Source of the DNA: Kalmusia sp. IMI 367209
Lineage: Eukaryota; Ascomycota; Dothideomycetes; Pleosporales; Didymosphaeriaceae
Length of the DNA stretch: 64,000 nt
Direction of reading: 5' to 3'
Assembly (NCBI GenBank): GCA_027946365.1
Contig: JAPEUQ010000022.1
Span: forward strand, 62,001 to 126,000
In this document: positions 1 through 12,648 of the stretch, in pieces
Numbering within the stretch: position 1 is the first letter of the stretch
Layout of the letters: every line of letters starts with the position of its first letter
Program-made: the position numbers and the translations under genes
The notes under the pieces: generated by a model
The model's input: only the letters and a program-made list of their open reading frames with translations
Told to the model about the DNA's origin: nothing
The model's database searches: none

Positions 1-1
1 C

Positions 2-55
2 TTTGGTGGTGGCCTCGCGTCAACTCCAGCCAAGAAGCTGCGATTCACGCCCTAG
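2..55 (+). CDS. 3' end of an upstream coding region (partial)
   Basis: From base 2 an open frame runs to a TAG at 53-55 and gives a C-terminus ending in LRFTP. The residues are Gly/Ala rich, then basic, as in the tail of a nuclear protein. Only 17 residues are visible, so the product cannot be named. The following bases look like a 3' untranslated region. The frame could be chance. Confidence 0.35.
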   Translation, partial: FGGGLASTPAKKLRFTP

Positions 56-620
56 TGCGTGCTGTTAAGATGTGATTGGTAAGATCTAGACTATATTCAT
101 GTCGTCGATGTAGTATAGGTCCTCAAAGGACCCTACAAATCGACTGACATTGCAGAGCGTTTGTACAGCCCTTTGTTTTTTGTCCATACAGAGCCATAAG
201 GCTTGTTTGTGTAAACTGGTGTTTGGTGACTACTGTCGGGCGGGATATACCCTTCGCTGGCATAAGGATGGGAAGGGTTTGGCGTTGTAAATAGCTTGCT
301 TTGTGTTTTGTTTACATTGAATGGATACCGTCGTGGGCTGTAACGATGAAATGAAGAATGAATACAACTCCTAGAAAGATTTGAGACTCTCCGTGCTGTG
401 TCGTAGTAAAGCGATGTGTTTAGATTTTCATTTTGTCTAGTTCACGTTTGGTAAGAAGCCTTGACGCGACGTGAGCGGGACCCTCGGCAACGGCGCCACG
501 ACTACACGTCATGGACGCGGAGTCACAAGGCAGCACTTCTCCCGCCTCGCGGCCTCGCCCAAACGCCCCCTTCGACCTCTCCGCCGCTTCCTCGATGATA
601 GCCATATCCAGGCCATCGCC
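56..620. other. Intergenic region upstream of RAD2
   Basis: This stretch holds the presumed 3' untranslated region of the partial upstream gene and the promoter and leader of the RAD2-like gene. The frame of that gene stays open upstream to 471 but has no in-frame ATG before 621. No other gene is seen. Confidence 0.5.
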
Positions 621-3600
621 ATGGGTGTCACCGGCCTGTGGACCGTCCTCCAGCCGTGCGCGCGCCCTATCAAGATCGAAACGCTGAACAAGAAGCGCCT
701 CGCCGTCGATGCCTCTATCTGGATTTACCAGTTCCTCAAAGCTGTGCGCGACAAGGAGGGCAATGCGCTGCGCAACAGCCACATCGTCGGCTTTTTCCGC
801 CGAATCTGCAAGCTCCTCTTCTTCGGCATCAAACCCGTCTTCGTGTTTGACGGCGGTGCACCGGCACTCAAGCGACAGACTATTAACAATCGCAAGTCGC
901 GGCGCGAGGGCAGACGGGAAGATGCGGTGCGCACAGCTGGCAAACTACTAGCGCTGCAGATGCAGAGGGTCGCCGAGGAAGAGGAGAAGAAGAGGAAGGA
1001 GGCTGCGAAGCATCCCCGTGAGGAGCCGCAGGAGGATATACCGGACAACCTTGTCTATGCTGAGGAGGTCATACAGACGCAGCAGGAGCGCCTTGCGAAC
1101 CGCAAGTTCAAGCGGAAGGACCAGTACCATCTGCCGGAGCTCGGCGTGTCGCTGGCCGAGATGGGCGGGCCCAACGATCCTCGTATCATGTCGCTCGAAG
1201 AGCTGGAGGAGTACGCAAGGCAGTTCGATAGAGGCGAGGATATCAATGTTTATGACTTCTCTAAGATTGACTTCGATAGCCCATTTTTCACAAGCTTACC
1301 TGCATCCGATCGATATAACATCCTCAATGCTGCACGACTAAGAAGTCGGCTTCGGTTAGGGTACTCGAAAGACCAGCTTGACGCCATGTTTCCTGATCGC
1401 ATGGCCTTCTCCAAGTTTCAGATCGAGAGAGTGCGCGAACGCAACGAACTTACGCAACGCTTGATGAACATCAATGGCATGTCGGACGATTCAATGTTTG
1501 GTGCAGGCAGCGCTAATCGCGTCGCTGGTGACAAGGGAAGGGAATATGTCCTTGTCAAGAATGACGGTGTGGAGGGCGGATGGGCACTCGGTGTTGTCAC
1601 AAACAAAGATGAGGGCAAGGCCGATAAGCCCATCGACGTAGACCGGATACCAGCTGAAGATGTAGAGGACGAAGAGTGGGAAGAAGAAGAGGACGATTTT
1701 GAAGACGTACCCATTGAAGGCTTGAACAGATTACCAAAGCCACCACTTGGTATGACTGCGCGTGATCGCGAAGGCAGAGATTTCATATCACGAGAGCTTG
1801 CAAAGCGTCGTCAGAAGTTTTATGCTTCGCGGAAAGCGAAACCATCTCAGCGAAGAGCGGCTAGAGCAACCGGGGCAGTCCCAGTGAACCAAGACCCCGA
1901 CTCTCTTTTCCTAGCAGAAGATGATGATCCGCAGGAGTGGGAAAATGTGCCAGAAGCAAGCGGGAATGATCCGTTCGAGGAACCCGGAGACGATGAGGAA
2001 GAACAACAGCTTCAGCAGGCCATTGCTTTGTCCATGCAGCAAACCGGAACAGAAGAAGCGGAAAAATCCGAAGAAGATATTCACCGTGAAGTGTTCCCAC
2101 AAGAACGGGCGAAAGAGACAAATCCGTTTGCGGGGACCAGAGTCTCTGGGATGGCCATCGCGCGATTGGCAAATCAGAGAAGTGGTAAAGTGGTACCCGC
2201 TGGGCCTTTTCATGGTAGTGATAGCGAGGAAGACGATATGGACTTACAAGCAGCACTAGCGGAGTCTAGAAAGTCGAAGCGTCCTGCAGCCGTGAAGCGT
2301 CCAGGGTCGCCACTTAAGATTGCTTCGATCTCGGCCAAGCCTGCTAGATCCACGAACGCACCTGGATTCGACGGTCCTCTGCCGTTCGAGAAACTTAATT
2401 TAGGAAACTCGCTTTTAGGCAAGAAGAAGATGGAGAAGCTGGAAGCAGACAACGCAGGTGGCTTCGAAAAGGATGTAGCAAGTAAAAAGACCGAAGATCC
2501 AGAACTTCCGCCCTGGTTTGTTGGCGAACGAGATATCGAAGAGGAGCTGAACACGCATAGACAGGATGCCAAAAAGGAATGGCAACAAGCTCGTAAAGAG
2601 GACCAAGAATTATTTCAGTTCCAAGAGGTACCGCGCTTACGCAAGCATGATACGAGAGAGGTGATTGATCTAGAAGCTCCCTCTACGCAGGAGAAATCGA
2701 AGGAAGTTCTCATAATACGGTCAGAAGATGAAGATGATGCCGAGATGGAGGATGTTGTGATCGTGGATTCACAAATTCGCATGGGTGATCTGGCCGATAA
2801 GGTCCGAGCAGAGCCTCCTCAACCGCTAACTGAGGAGCGGCTCCCACCACCACAACAGGCAAAGAAGTTGGTCGAGAAAGGCCCTTTTCCAGAGGACTCA
2901 GACGATGAGCCGATTGAATGGTCGGAGAGTGAGCCAGAAGACGAGCGACGAAGGCAAAGTGGATCACAAGCCTCTAAAGCAATCGTCAAGATACCAGAAG
3001 AGCCTTCAAAATCTCCCTCGCCCGAATTCGAGAACGTTCCATTAAGGGCTGAAGCTGATGGTCACGACCCGAAAAGTTTACAATCTCTAGAATTCGAACT
3101 TGTTCCCAAACAGGCAGAAAGCTCTACCGAGCTAGAACATGCAAACTCGCCATCTCCTGAATTTGAAGATGTACCGATGGAGACTGTGGCACACCCACCC
3201 TATTCTCGCGAGTCATCGCCTGGTGTACTACAAGGTACTCTAGATCCTGAGGTGCCTATTGTGCCCTACAGTGGGACGGCGAACGACAATGCCCCCATAG
3301 AAATACCGGACGATGAGTCCGACCAGTACTCTGATCCCGAAGATGCAGAGCTGTTTGCTTCACTAGCTGCAGAAGGTGAAGAACATGCTCGATTCGCCCA
3401 AGAGCTCAATAATAATTCCACCACGCGCATTAATTTTGATGAAGAACTCAAGCAGCTCCGCGCTCAGCAAAAGAAGGATCGTAGAGACGCCGACGAGGTA
3501 ACGCAAACCATGGTCGCAGAATGCCAGCATCTACTTACGTTATTCGGCCTTCCCTACATTACCGCACCCATGGAGGCCGAGGCCCAATGCGCTGAGCTCG

Positions 3601-4572
3601 TACATATCGGCCTCGTCGACGGCATCGTGACGGACGACTCAGACACCTTCCTCTTCGGTGGTACTCGCGTATACAAGAACATGTTCAACGCCGCCAAATT
3701 CGTCGAGTGCTACCTTGCTAATGACCTCACCTCTGAATTCGCGCTCACTCGTGAGAAGCTTATCGATATCGCACAGCTTCTTGGTTCCGACTACACGACC
3801 GGTATTCCCGGCATCGGCCCCGTCACCGCGCTCGAAATGCTTTCTGAGTTCGGCTCTCTGCAGGACTTCAAGGACTGGTGGGACGGCGTGCAAGGTGGCA
3901 CTATACCCAAAGACGCGGATAAAGCATCGCAGTTTCGCCGCCGCTTCCGCCGCACACAGGCCACCAAACTTTTCCTTCCGCCGGGATTTCCCGATCCCCG
4001 CGTCGCAGAAGCATATCTCAAACCTGAAGTCGATTCAGATCCACAGCCGTTCCAGTGGGGTGTGCCGGACCTGGATGCGCTAAGGACTTTCTTGTCCGGC
4101 CAGATTGGTTGGAGTTGGGAGCGCACGGATGAAGTGCTTGTCCCTGTCATCAAGGATATGGCAAGGAGGGAGAAGGAGGGTACCCAAAGCAATATCACGA
4201 GGTTCTTTGAGGGTGGGGTTGGGGCGGGGGCGTTTGCGCCGAGGGTGAGAGGTGAGGGAGATGGGCAGAAGAGGGGAAAGGAGCGGCCGGCAAGAGGTTG
4301 GGTGCTGCGTTGACGAAGAAGCGGAGAGGGGTAGGGAGGGTAGGATGGACGAGGGAGAAGGGGTGTCACTTGGGGCTAATGAGGACACGCAGGCGAATGG
4401 TGATGCGGATGGGGCTACATCGACAGACGGCGGAAACAAGAGAAGGAGGAAAGGTAGGAGGAAAGCCACTGCTGCAGCAGAAGACGAGCTCTCCGTCGAA
4501 GATAATATAGGAGACGATGAGGCATATGTTGAGCCGAAGAAAAAGAGGGCCAAGAAGGCGACGAAGGGCTGA
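621..4572 (+). CDS. RAD2: DNA repair endonuclease Rad2/XPG (fungal Rad13 type)
   Basis: Structure-specific nuclease that cuts 3' of the lesion in nucleotide-excision repair. The ATG at 621 gives MGVTGLW, the conserved start of FEN1/XPG nucleases. The N-nuclease block spans residues 1-100 (VDASIW, FVFDGG). The I-nuclease block is near residues 960-1010, with acidic residues in MEAEAQC and TDDSDTFLFGG. A helix-hairpin-helix (GSDYTTGIPGIGP) lies near 1055-1070. Two stretches in the long acidic spacer resemble ubiquitin-interacting motifs (LQQAIALSMQQ near 462; LQAALAESRK near 541). A PCNA-binding motif, QSNITRFF, is near 1190. The C-terminus changes frame: a stop is met at 4311, but the frame two bases over continues as KRLGAALTKKRRG. 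A plausible intron at 4331-4392 (CTAAT branch, CAG end) then joins a basic tail ending at 4572. The first change, near 4245-4290, looks like a 1-nt indel. Family call is certain; the tail is not. Confidence 0.93.
4331..4392 (+). other. Probable 62-nt intron in the RAD2 C-terminus
   Basis: The segment starts GTAGGG, has a GCTAAT branch-like site 16 bases before the end and closes with GCAG. Removing it in phase 0 joins the frame encoding KKRRG to the frame encoding a Lys-rich tail that stops at 4572. The donor is weak. Confidence 0.5.
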
Positions 4573-4671
4573 AGACAATAGATGCCTGAGCGCTACATAA
4601 TCAGATATTAAGTTGGGATGTTGCCCTTCTATCTTGTAGATCATGTTCTTCTAGATAAGTGAAGAGTGAAT

Positions 4672-6603
4672 TCAATTCACAACAACCACCGGCCGCGGCA
4701 CAAGCCTAGTCCCCCTATCAAATAGATTCTCAGGGTCGTACTTGTGCTTGAGCTCTGCTAGCTTCTTCGCGTTGCTGCCATAGATCTCGCTCGCAGAGAC
4801 ATCGGTATCTGCTATCTGTCAAAACCTGCTACTTTGGCCACGGGATTCTGCCAAAGCGAGAACAAGGGGGCCGGGAGCGACTCACTTGCATAATTGCCAT
4901 ACACGCCAACGCCCTCCGTAGCCCGGACATTCTCGTCTTGCACCACACCCGCAGACTGCGACGCTTTCTTCAAGAACCCACGCGCGAAATCGCGCACCTT
5001 CCCGTCCAGCTTCGGATCAGCCCACTTAAACATCGCGGCTAGATTGTAATAATCGCCTCGGTTCGAAAATGCCATCTTGTCGTTTGGCACCTTCACAACC
5101 TCCCTATACGGGATGGTCTCGAAGAGCAGAAGGGAGTCACTCATATCTGGCTGCGTCGTGGTGTGGCCGATGAAGTCGTCGAAAAGGGCTTGTACGAAGG
5201 GCGTAGAGAGGGGGAGTTTGTAGGCGCCGCCGCCGAACATTTTGCGGCCGCCGAAGCCTTGTCTGAAGCGCGTATGAAGTTAGTTTGAGTCAAAAGGCGG
5301 GTTTGGGTACCTGAGTGTCTCGATTCGGCAAAGAAGGAAGTCTTCGTTCGCAAGAGAGATGCGTATTTTGGTTGCGGGGATCTACGTGCCCTTCGTTCAT
5401 CGCGGCATTGAGCTGCTCGTACGGCATCATGCCTGACATGTTCGCTACGGGGCCTACATCGATGAGATCTTTGAAGAAAGCATTTCCTTCTTCTAGTGTG
5501 CCATTGTGGAAGAGCTGCGTTAGGACGACGGGGGCGCGGGCGGGCGGAGGGCAGGTGAAGCCCACGAGGAGGGCTTGGTTGCCGTCCGTCTTGGTGTGGA
5601 AGGTGTTCAAGAAGGATACGATTTGCGGCCTGAATGTGAAATGGTAAGTTAGTGAGTATATGTACAGCAGAAAGATGATCGTGAGATAGTTCTGAAGCTT
5701 TTTTATATCCAGATGGGTCGGGGATGGATACATACAGCTTATCGGGAAGGAAAACCAGGGGACCAGCGAAGACAGGGTTGGTTTGTGGACAGCCACGGAA
5801 AGTGAAAGCTGTTGTGACGCCAAAGTTCTGAAAAGGAATTTAGTTTTGAATAATTGGGTATGGGTTCATAAGGTTGCGCATACGTGACCGGCTCCTCGAA
5901 CGGCCCAGAAAAGATCCTGATTCTCGGTATCGGAGGCGATAACCTGCTCACCTGAAGCAAGGACGATGTCCACAGAAATGAGATTATCTTCTCGAATCAG
6001 CCTCGCACTGGCGAACGTCCCTCAAATACTGGCATACTTACCGATAGTCAACCCATACCTCCCACTCAGATACCCATAGCCACCTCCTAAAGTTAAGCCA
6101 CCTACACCAGTATGATTCACTGTGCCACCCACAGTAGCTAATCCATACTTCGCAGCCTCGACATCGACATCTACCCACAGCGTCCCTCCCTCAGCCCTAA
6201 TCTTCTTCTTCTCCTCGTCAACAGTAACACCACGCATGAGACTAAGGTCAATGACCAGCCCATCTTCAATGCTAGCACTACCGGACGTAGAGTGCCCTCC
6301 GCCACGCACGACGAAAGGAATTTTATTTTCTCTTACAAACGCCAAGGTCGTGGACACATCGTCTGCAGATGTGACTTTGACGACGCAAGCCTAGGCATAA
6401 TTAGCAAGAGGCCAAGTAGTAGGTAGTAGGATGCCGGAAGTACTCGGAACGAGAGGAAAACATACAGCGCGTTTTTCACAATGCTCGCTCCACCTCTTGA
6501 TGCTCTCTTCATACTTCTCTCCATCGTCAGGGAGCAGGATCTCAGCTCTACTTGTCTTTAATTGCTCTTTCAGCTTCGTGTACACGTCTGGTGCGCTACC
6601 CAT
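4672..6603 (-). CDS. FAD-linked oxidoreductase (berberine-bridge-enzyme type)
   Basis: FAD-dependent oxidase of the FAD_binding_4 plus BBE family. The ATG at 6603 gives [11 protein letters not shown]. There is no signal peptide, so it is probably intracellular, unlike many secreted relatives. The FAD-binding core carries [10 protein letters not shown] and the [19 protein letters not shown] stretch. A downstream block matches [20 protein letters not shown], read across an intron. The BBE tail contains [17 protein letters not shown] and [13 protein letters not shown], with stop at 4672. Introns I can place by phase: 6475-6391, 6041-5991, 5883-5828, 5735-5630 and 4885-4812. One further junction near 5240-5390 is ambiguous: the reading frame must change between DPRNQ and [11 protein letters not shown]. 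The His and Cys used for bicovalent FAD cannot be assigned with confidence. Substrate unknown. Confidence 0.88.
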
Positions 6604-7257
6604 TGTGCCTTCGTCCCGGTATACTTTTGAATGAACTAAGTAATGGGCAGGTACAGTTCGATTATACTGGATTAAGCAGCGTCTATTGTAGCTGTGTTCC
6701 AATTGAAGAATTGAAAGGCTTCGTTTCCTTCTTATGACGCTCGCGAAGTAATTGCTGCTCAAATCCTTTGTTGACGTCGGATTACTATGTACTGACTCGT
6801 GTGCACCACTAGAGATATCCCTTTGAACAGGACGACCGGCTTTGCGAAGACCTTCTTGATGGATACGAAAGATACTACTGTTTGAAGATGGTAGTATAAC
6901 TAATCATAATGTTGTGCGGAGGATGCTCTTGCTTATATGCATGCTAGAGGCGGTCAGCTGTGGCGCGCTGCGGCTGCAGGATCCGCCGCTAGTTAGTCAG
7001 CTCTCGTGGACATGAGCACTAACGTACCACCGCGGGTCAATTGTAAGTAGGGATTGCGACCAGGTTGGAAGGCCTGATGACGTTTGTAAGCTTAGCTAGT
7101 GTATATAGTGTATGCTGGAGCGGCGATGTGAACTTGTTAAGTTAATTTTGCATGGAACAAGATTTCCTTATTCAGATGTTGATCAAGAGAACTGTGCCTT
7201 AGCTCTAGTCCGCTTTTCCTGACTGATTCGCCGAAAAATACGACTAGTGACAAGTGT
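6604..7257. other. Intergenic region between two minus-strand genes
   Basis: It contains the promoter side of the FAD oxidoreductase gene and the 3' flank of the ATPase-like gene. I see no credible coding region, tRNA or repeat. Confidence 0.5.
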
Positions 7258-10200
7258 CTATTTTAAACTTTCGAGCTTTGAGGCTAACAATTCGGGAGCT
7301 GGAGCTTGTACATCAGCTGTACCCGGCGACTCCATCACCTCTGGGCTTGCAACACGGTCAATTGGTTCCCAACCTTGTATACTCCCCGCTACAATGCCAG
7401 CCATTACCGATGCCGGGCTCATCGCCACACCCGCAGCTAGCACTCCTGGAGCTGAAATTGCGGAACTGATAGAGCCGGCCCTGGAGCCACTTCTTCTCCT
7501 CCAGTCCCCCACACCAGTCGACGAAGCCCGTGAATTATGCCCGGAGCCACCAAACGCTTCACGTGGAAACCCATGTATAGAGACGCTTCGGCTACGACCT
7601 CTGCTCCTGTGCATCTCCCGCATTGCTGCTCGGGGATGTGTGATTCGCCAGGGTTTCATGCTACGCAATCTGCCTCCTTTGATTTTGCGAAGAAACTCAA
7701 GATCGTCCCTTATTTGGAAAAGCCCTTCATCCCAATCCATGGAATCAGAAATCACTTGAGGTACCATGTTTTGTCTCTTGATCCCTGGAAACAGAAAGTA
7801 GAAAGAGCGCCTGACTATTTCGTCCGGCAGCAAGCGGATGGCGATGCCGACCGGGAGCGTAGCAAATCCCATAAGTATCGAACATCCCCATTGCGCTGCA
7901 GTCAGATCGACTGTATTGACAGCCTTGCCTCCGAAAAATATCAAAAGCAGCTGGATCCCAATGATAATAGTGGTAATAATGAAGAAGAACTTGTTATGTT
8001 GTATGCCTTCAAAGACGTTGAGCCTGTTGTCTAGTCGGCGGCAGTTAATGTGATTAAATATCTGCATCCAGACAAAAGTGTTGAAGATGAGCGAATCCCT
8101 GTCGCTTCGTTCATCATTATAGTGAAGTATTCCGAGGTCTGTGTTGTACAAAACCAACGTAACAGCAAGCTGGAAGATGACCTGTCCAATAATCATTTTC
8201 CACATGGTCAAAGAAATAAGCCTTTTGATTAGGCGTAAAGTTGGTTTGGCGTTGCGTTGGGAAGTAGAAGGAGGGTCTGTGGCTAGCGCTAGGACCGAGA
8301 GTAGATCCCTAAGGTGCGAATGCAAGTCAGTGGAAGTCAAAAACTAAGGGCTGTTACGTTTTAAATGTCTCATCTAGGCGAAGAAAGATGCTTTCTTTCG
8401 CACATAAGACTATTTCGTTTTGTTCTGGGCTTTTTCTTACATAATCAGGTTGACCCATAAGAGCTGTACACCATTGAGTACTGATTGTCTTGTGCGACTG
8501 AATGCCGAAGAGACAAATGTCAAAATAACGGCAGTGAGGCCTATGGTCAGCTGAAACTGTAGGAACTTCCGTACACCATTTCCCACTGCTCTGCCCCAGA
8601 AGACCGCATCGATTATACCCCTAAACCCGTCCTGAAGCAGTACGATACTCGAGGCTGTCTTAGCATGGTCGGTACTCGTGCTTCCAAGACTGAAACTGAC
8701 ATCGGCCGTTTTTAAAGCAGGCACATCATGGATGGTATGGCCGTGCGCAGTAACAGCTACAGTTTCTCCTAGCTCTCTAAGGCGCTTAACTAGTCTTCTC
8801 TTGTCGTCGGGTGATGCTCGTGCGAGAACACACAGTCGAGGTATGGCAGTATCTAAGTCTCTTTTTGAGAGCAGTCTAAAGGTTGATCCCTCCATAACAA
8901 GGCCTCCTGGGACAAGTATCCCCGTGTCTCTCCCCACAGCTTTGGCCGTGAGGACATCGTCAGCTGTCACTAAACGCACGTAGATTCCAGCATTTTGACA
9001 GAGCTGAACCGCTTCTAATGCATCATCTCGGATAGGATCTTTGATGCCAAGAGCGCATAAGAAGGTCATGTTTTTGAAAAGGGATTCGTTATCCAGCCGC
9101 ACATCTTCGTCGAGTCGAATAACACCATTTTCATCCGACTGGTGCGGAGGTAATTTGTCGAAGTCTTTGAAACCAAAGCCTATCACCCGAAGCGCGGTGG
9201 AAGCAAATTTGGTAATCAATATTTCAATCGTCCCTCTTGTATCTGCATCGATGGTCTTGAAGCCTGCTTGAAGCTTGCGGTCAGCCAGCGTGGAAGTGCA
9301 TCTCGCAAGAAGTGGGCCCGCAAGTCCAGTCACGAACATCCTATGCTTTCCGTTTGGAGAATCTGTGATGCATACAGTGAATTTACAAGATTCGGAGGTT
9401 ATGTAGCATGTCTGAGGGGCATGAGACCAAGAGAGCGCAGTCTCCGTTCTTATTCCACCGATAACTCGCGAGGTGATCTCAGCTACAGTATTATCCGTTC
9501 TGTTTGAAGCCTGACGAGAAAGAGGTGGTGGTGGTTGGATCTTGCGCGTGATAAGGTGTCTTTTTGTGAAATCGAATAATGCAGACTCTAGCTGGGGACC
9601 AAAGAACTTAGTACCGCCTGCATCAGAAAGCACGATTAGTTGAAGCTCGATATCGGCAGTTTCATGGAGTATTGAATGCTTCTTACCCTGGTATTCTCCT
9701 TCAAACGCAGTCAAAGTAGTGACGATGGATAGTCTTAGCAGTTCTTTCACTTCAGGATGTATCCTTTCAATATATTGAAGTGAATTCAGGTTGGCCTCTT
9801 TGTCTTTATCCATATTCCCTTCACGATTCTTCGCGTTACTGGATGCATCTTCAGGTGATTCCATGAGCGTTACATCCTCAAAGTGATGATCCCCAGCGAT
9901 CGTTCCAGCAACAATAGACATCGCATTATCCGTTAATAATCCTGTCTTCTCGGTACATATTGTCGTGGTGAACTCTAAAGTTTCACAGGCACTGATATTG
10001 CGAACGAGGATGTTCTTCTTGAGTAGCTGACGTGTTGCAAAGGCCATTGCGATCGTCAGTGCTAGTGGTAAGCCGGACGGCACGGCGACATCGATGAGAG
10101 TAAGCGAAATGATGAAAAGGCTGAGGAAATCCAACCCTTTGGATACGCCGTTATCGCTACTGTGTTTGAGCTGTACGAGAAACCTAATTAAAAGGACTAG

Positions 10201-12118
10201 GAAAAGAAGCACCGATATCGTTATACCGACTTTTGCTATCCAGTTCGCGAGTGTGTCCAATTTCTTTTGCAAATGAGTGCGTTCAATGTCGCTGTCCCAC
10301 CATAGGTACATCAAAGTCTTGCCATCAGCTGTATTAGAGTCAGCATTTTACTCGGTCTATTACAAACATCGAGGCAGGCTACTCTTGGCCCGCTTCAGCT
10401 ATGTCTATGAGACTAATAGCCACAGACGAACTCGCAAGGTCCAAAAGAACATCGTCTTACGGAGTATCTCCAGTCTTGCGACGAGACGTTTGCTAGTGTT
10501 ACTTACAAGAGCGACGGCCGACAGCAGTAACAAGAAATGATCCTCGGCCTGATTCGATTACGGATCCCGATATGATGAATGGGTCGAACTTTGCCCAGGA
10601 CCGTCTGTCCTTCGGTAGATATCGGGCAGCTGACTTCTTGAGCAAATCACTTTCTCCTGTAATTTGAGACTCGTCGCATTTGACACCTTGTCCTCTGATC
10701 AAAACCCCATCAGCGAAGATGGTGTCTCCAGGGTCAAAAAGTACAACATCTCCTACTAAAACATTTGGAATAGGGATCATCCGCACTTTTCCAGAACGAA
10801 TAACCTTGGCTGGTCGATCACCATGCCTGTTCATCTGGTTCAATTTCGTAAAATGGTGCTCTTTCCTCCAGTCATTGATCGCTCCTAGAGACATGACGAT
10901 CAAAACCGCCACAAAGATTGCAACACCCTCGGGCCAGCTGAAGCCTTCATCAAGATGCTCTTGTCTAAGTGCTTGATACAGTCCGAGTCCGATCGTAACG
11001 AGGGAAGCTATCGCTAGAACGATCAGAACAGCATCAAGAGACTCTTTGCGCAGGTAATATAACAAGCTCTTTGCTTTCCGAGGTGGGACTAAGCCGTCTC
11101 CAAAGACTCGCTTTCTGTCCAGGAACGAGTCCGGCTGTTCTCCGGAAGTGAAGGTAGTTGGCATCCGCGAAAAAGTCTGTTCGATCACAGAAGACTTCGC
11201 AGATGGCCTGGCCGAAGTGATGCGTCGCAAAACTTCGGTAGCTTCTTCAAAGGTGACCCGAGATCCTTGGACGTCTTCTTCAGCATCGAGTCCAGTCCTG
11301 ATATTGGTCCTGAGACCCTTTTCAAGCCCATACAAGCCACCAAGAGCATGCAGCGCGGCCACATTCTTAGGGTTGAATAGCTTTTGCAACTGTCCCGGGC
11401 TAAAAGCAAACGGGTTATCTTTCACTTCAAATTCTGATTCGGTACCAGGATCCGGTGCTAATGAGTCATCTGCTGTGGTATTTGCTTGTTCTTTTTCGCT
11501 TTCTGACTCAATCGCTTCTTCGCCTCTAGATACCACGGTTCGCTGCTCTGCTTCACCGAATTCGATGAAAGGCGCGAAATTCGGGTTTTCAGCGTTTTGA
11601 ACGTGTGCATCTGGCACGCCAAGGAACCGATTACTGAGCAACACTGGGTCTGTACTATCAATATTCTGGACCCTAAGGCTAGTCTTTGCGCTCTGCTCAT
11701 TGTGGCTCGACGTTGAAGGAGACTCGGGAAGAGCTATCAGTGCAGGGGAGATCGGAGACCCACTATGCGGCGACGGTGGTACTTGATGAACATTATGTCG
11801 AATTGCGATCGACTCCTCCGCCTGCACTTCCAACGTTCTCCTACCGTCAGCTTGATCAAGCTTCTTGATATCATCGGCAGACTGCTCTCCTGTTGCAACA
11901 AACACACTTTCGCCATGATTGGCAACGAGCGATTCCCCGCACTCACCGTTCTCGACACTTTTAGCGCTTTCGTTTTGCTGTGTTGTCGAACGTAAGGGCG
12001 ATAGTAGCGATGGAGGAATGTGAGATGGAATGGGGGAAGGAACTGCTGGTGCCTCCGCTTTGTCATTCTCGGCCCCCGCCAGCCCAACATCCATCTGAAC
12101 CTCAGAATTTATACTCAT
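7258..12118 (-). CDS. P-type Ca2+-ATPase-like protein with degenerate catalytic motifs (pseudo-pump)
   Basis: A PMCA/vacuolar-type (P2B) architecture of about 1,510 residues in three exons (12118-10507, 10328-8441, 8308-7258). Both introns are canonical and phase-consistent. After a disordered N-terminus of about 240 residues come transmembrane segments, an intact actuator loop (QITGESDLLKK, residues 485-495), P and N domains, and a C-terminal membrane block (LWVNLIM joined to DLLSVLALATDPPS). Every key catalytic motif is changed. The phosphorylation motif DKTGTLT reads EKTGLLT, with Glu at residue 664 (bases 9951-9949). The M4 Ca2+-ligand motif PEGL reads PSGL (residue 622). KGA reads TGL, TGD reads TAD, and the GDGxNDxP hinge reads AHGHTIHDVP. 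The frame is otherwise clean over 1,500 codons, so it looks expressed but unlikely to hydrolyse ATP for transport. A regulatory role is inference. Confidence 0.88.
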
Positions 12119-12648
12119 CTGCAGCGTAAAGGCTAAGAAGAGAAACTTCGAAAATTATGACGTGGTTCATCCCAATGTCAGTACATTCTTGCGAGATGCA
12201 TGTTCGAAGGCAGACGCATTGCGACGACGAGGCTGAAGGATTGGGGGCCAAGAGGTTCGCCTCAAGCATGTCGCTTACAGCGGCTATTTCGGCGCTTAAC
12301 ATGCGAAGCACCCATGGATTGTTAACGTTGATAGTCCACAGCTTCCCATTTGATTGCAACGGCAGCAACGTTGATGAGCAAAAACATCTATCTCGTGAAG
12401 ACTACGAAGAATACATAGCATCCGCGGTATGTGAGCCTATCTCCCAGTCTTGAGCTACATTCCTTTAGTTGACTAAGACTCCAAGACTCCTAGTTCAATA
12501 GACTCCCGCCATGTTTTGGACCACTCCCTATCTATATACATAATGCATTATTTGTAGGAGCTCTGCGATGCTCTTCAGAGAATTCATTCGTTGATCCATA
12601 CTGCATGTCTCACGACTTCGTACTTCATCATCCCCTTCTAGTTGTAAG
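12119..12648. other. Intergenic region
   Basis: The upstream side of the ATPase-like gene and the 3' flank of a small minus-strand gene. Short open frames are present, but none has family features, splice support or favourable composition. Confidence 0.4.

Noticed and set aside
3791..4369. 192-codon frame antisense to RAD2
   Set aside because: It overlaps the conserved nuclease core of RAD2 and is Pro/Ser/Arg-rich without domains; it is a compositional shadow.
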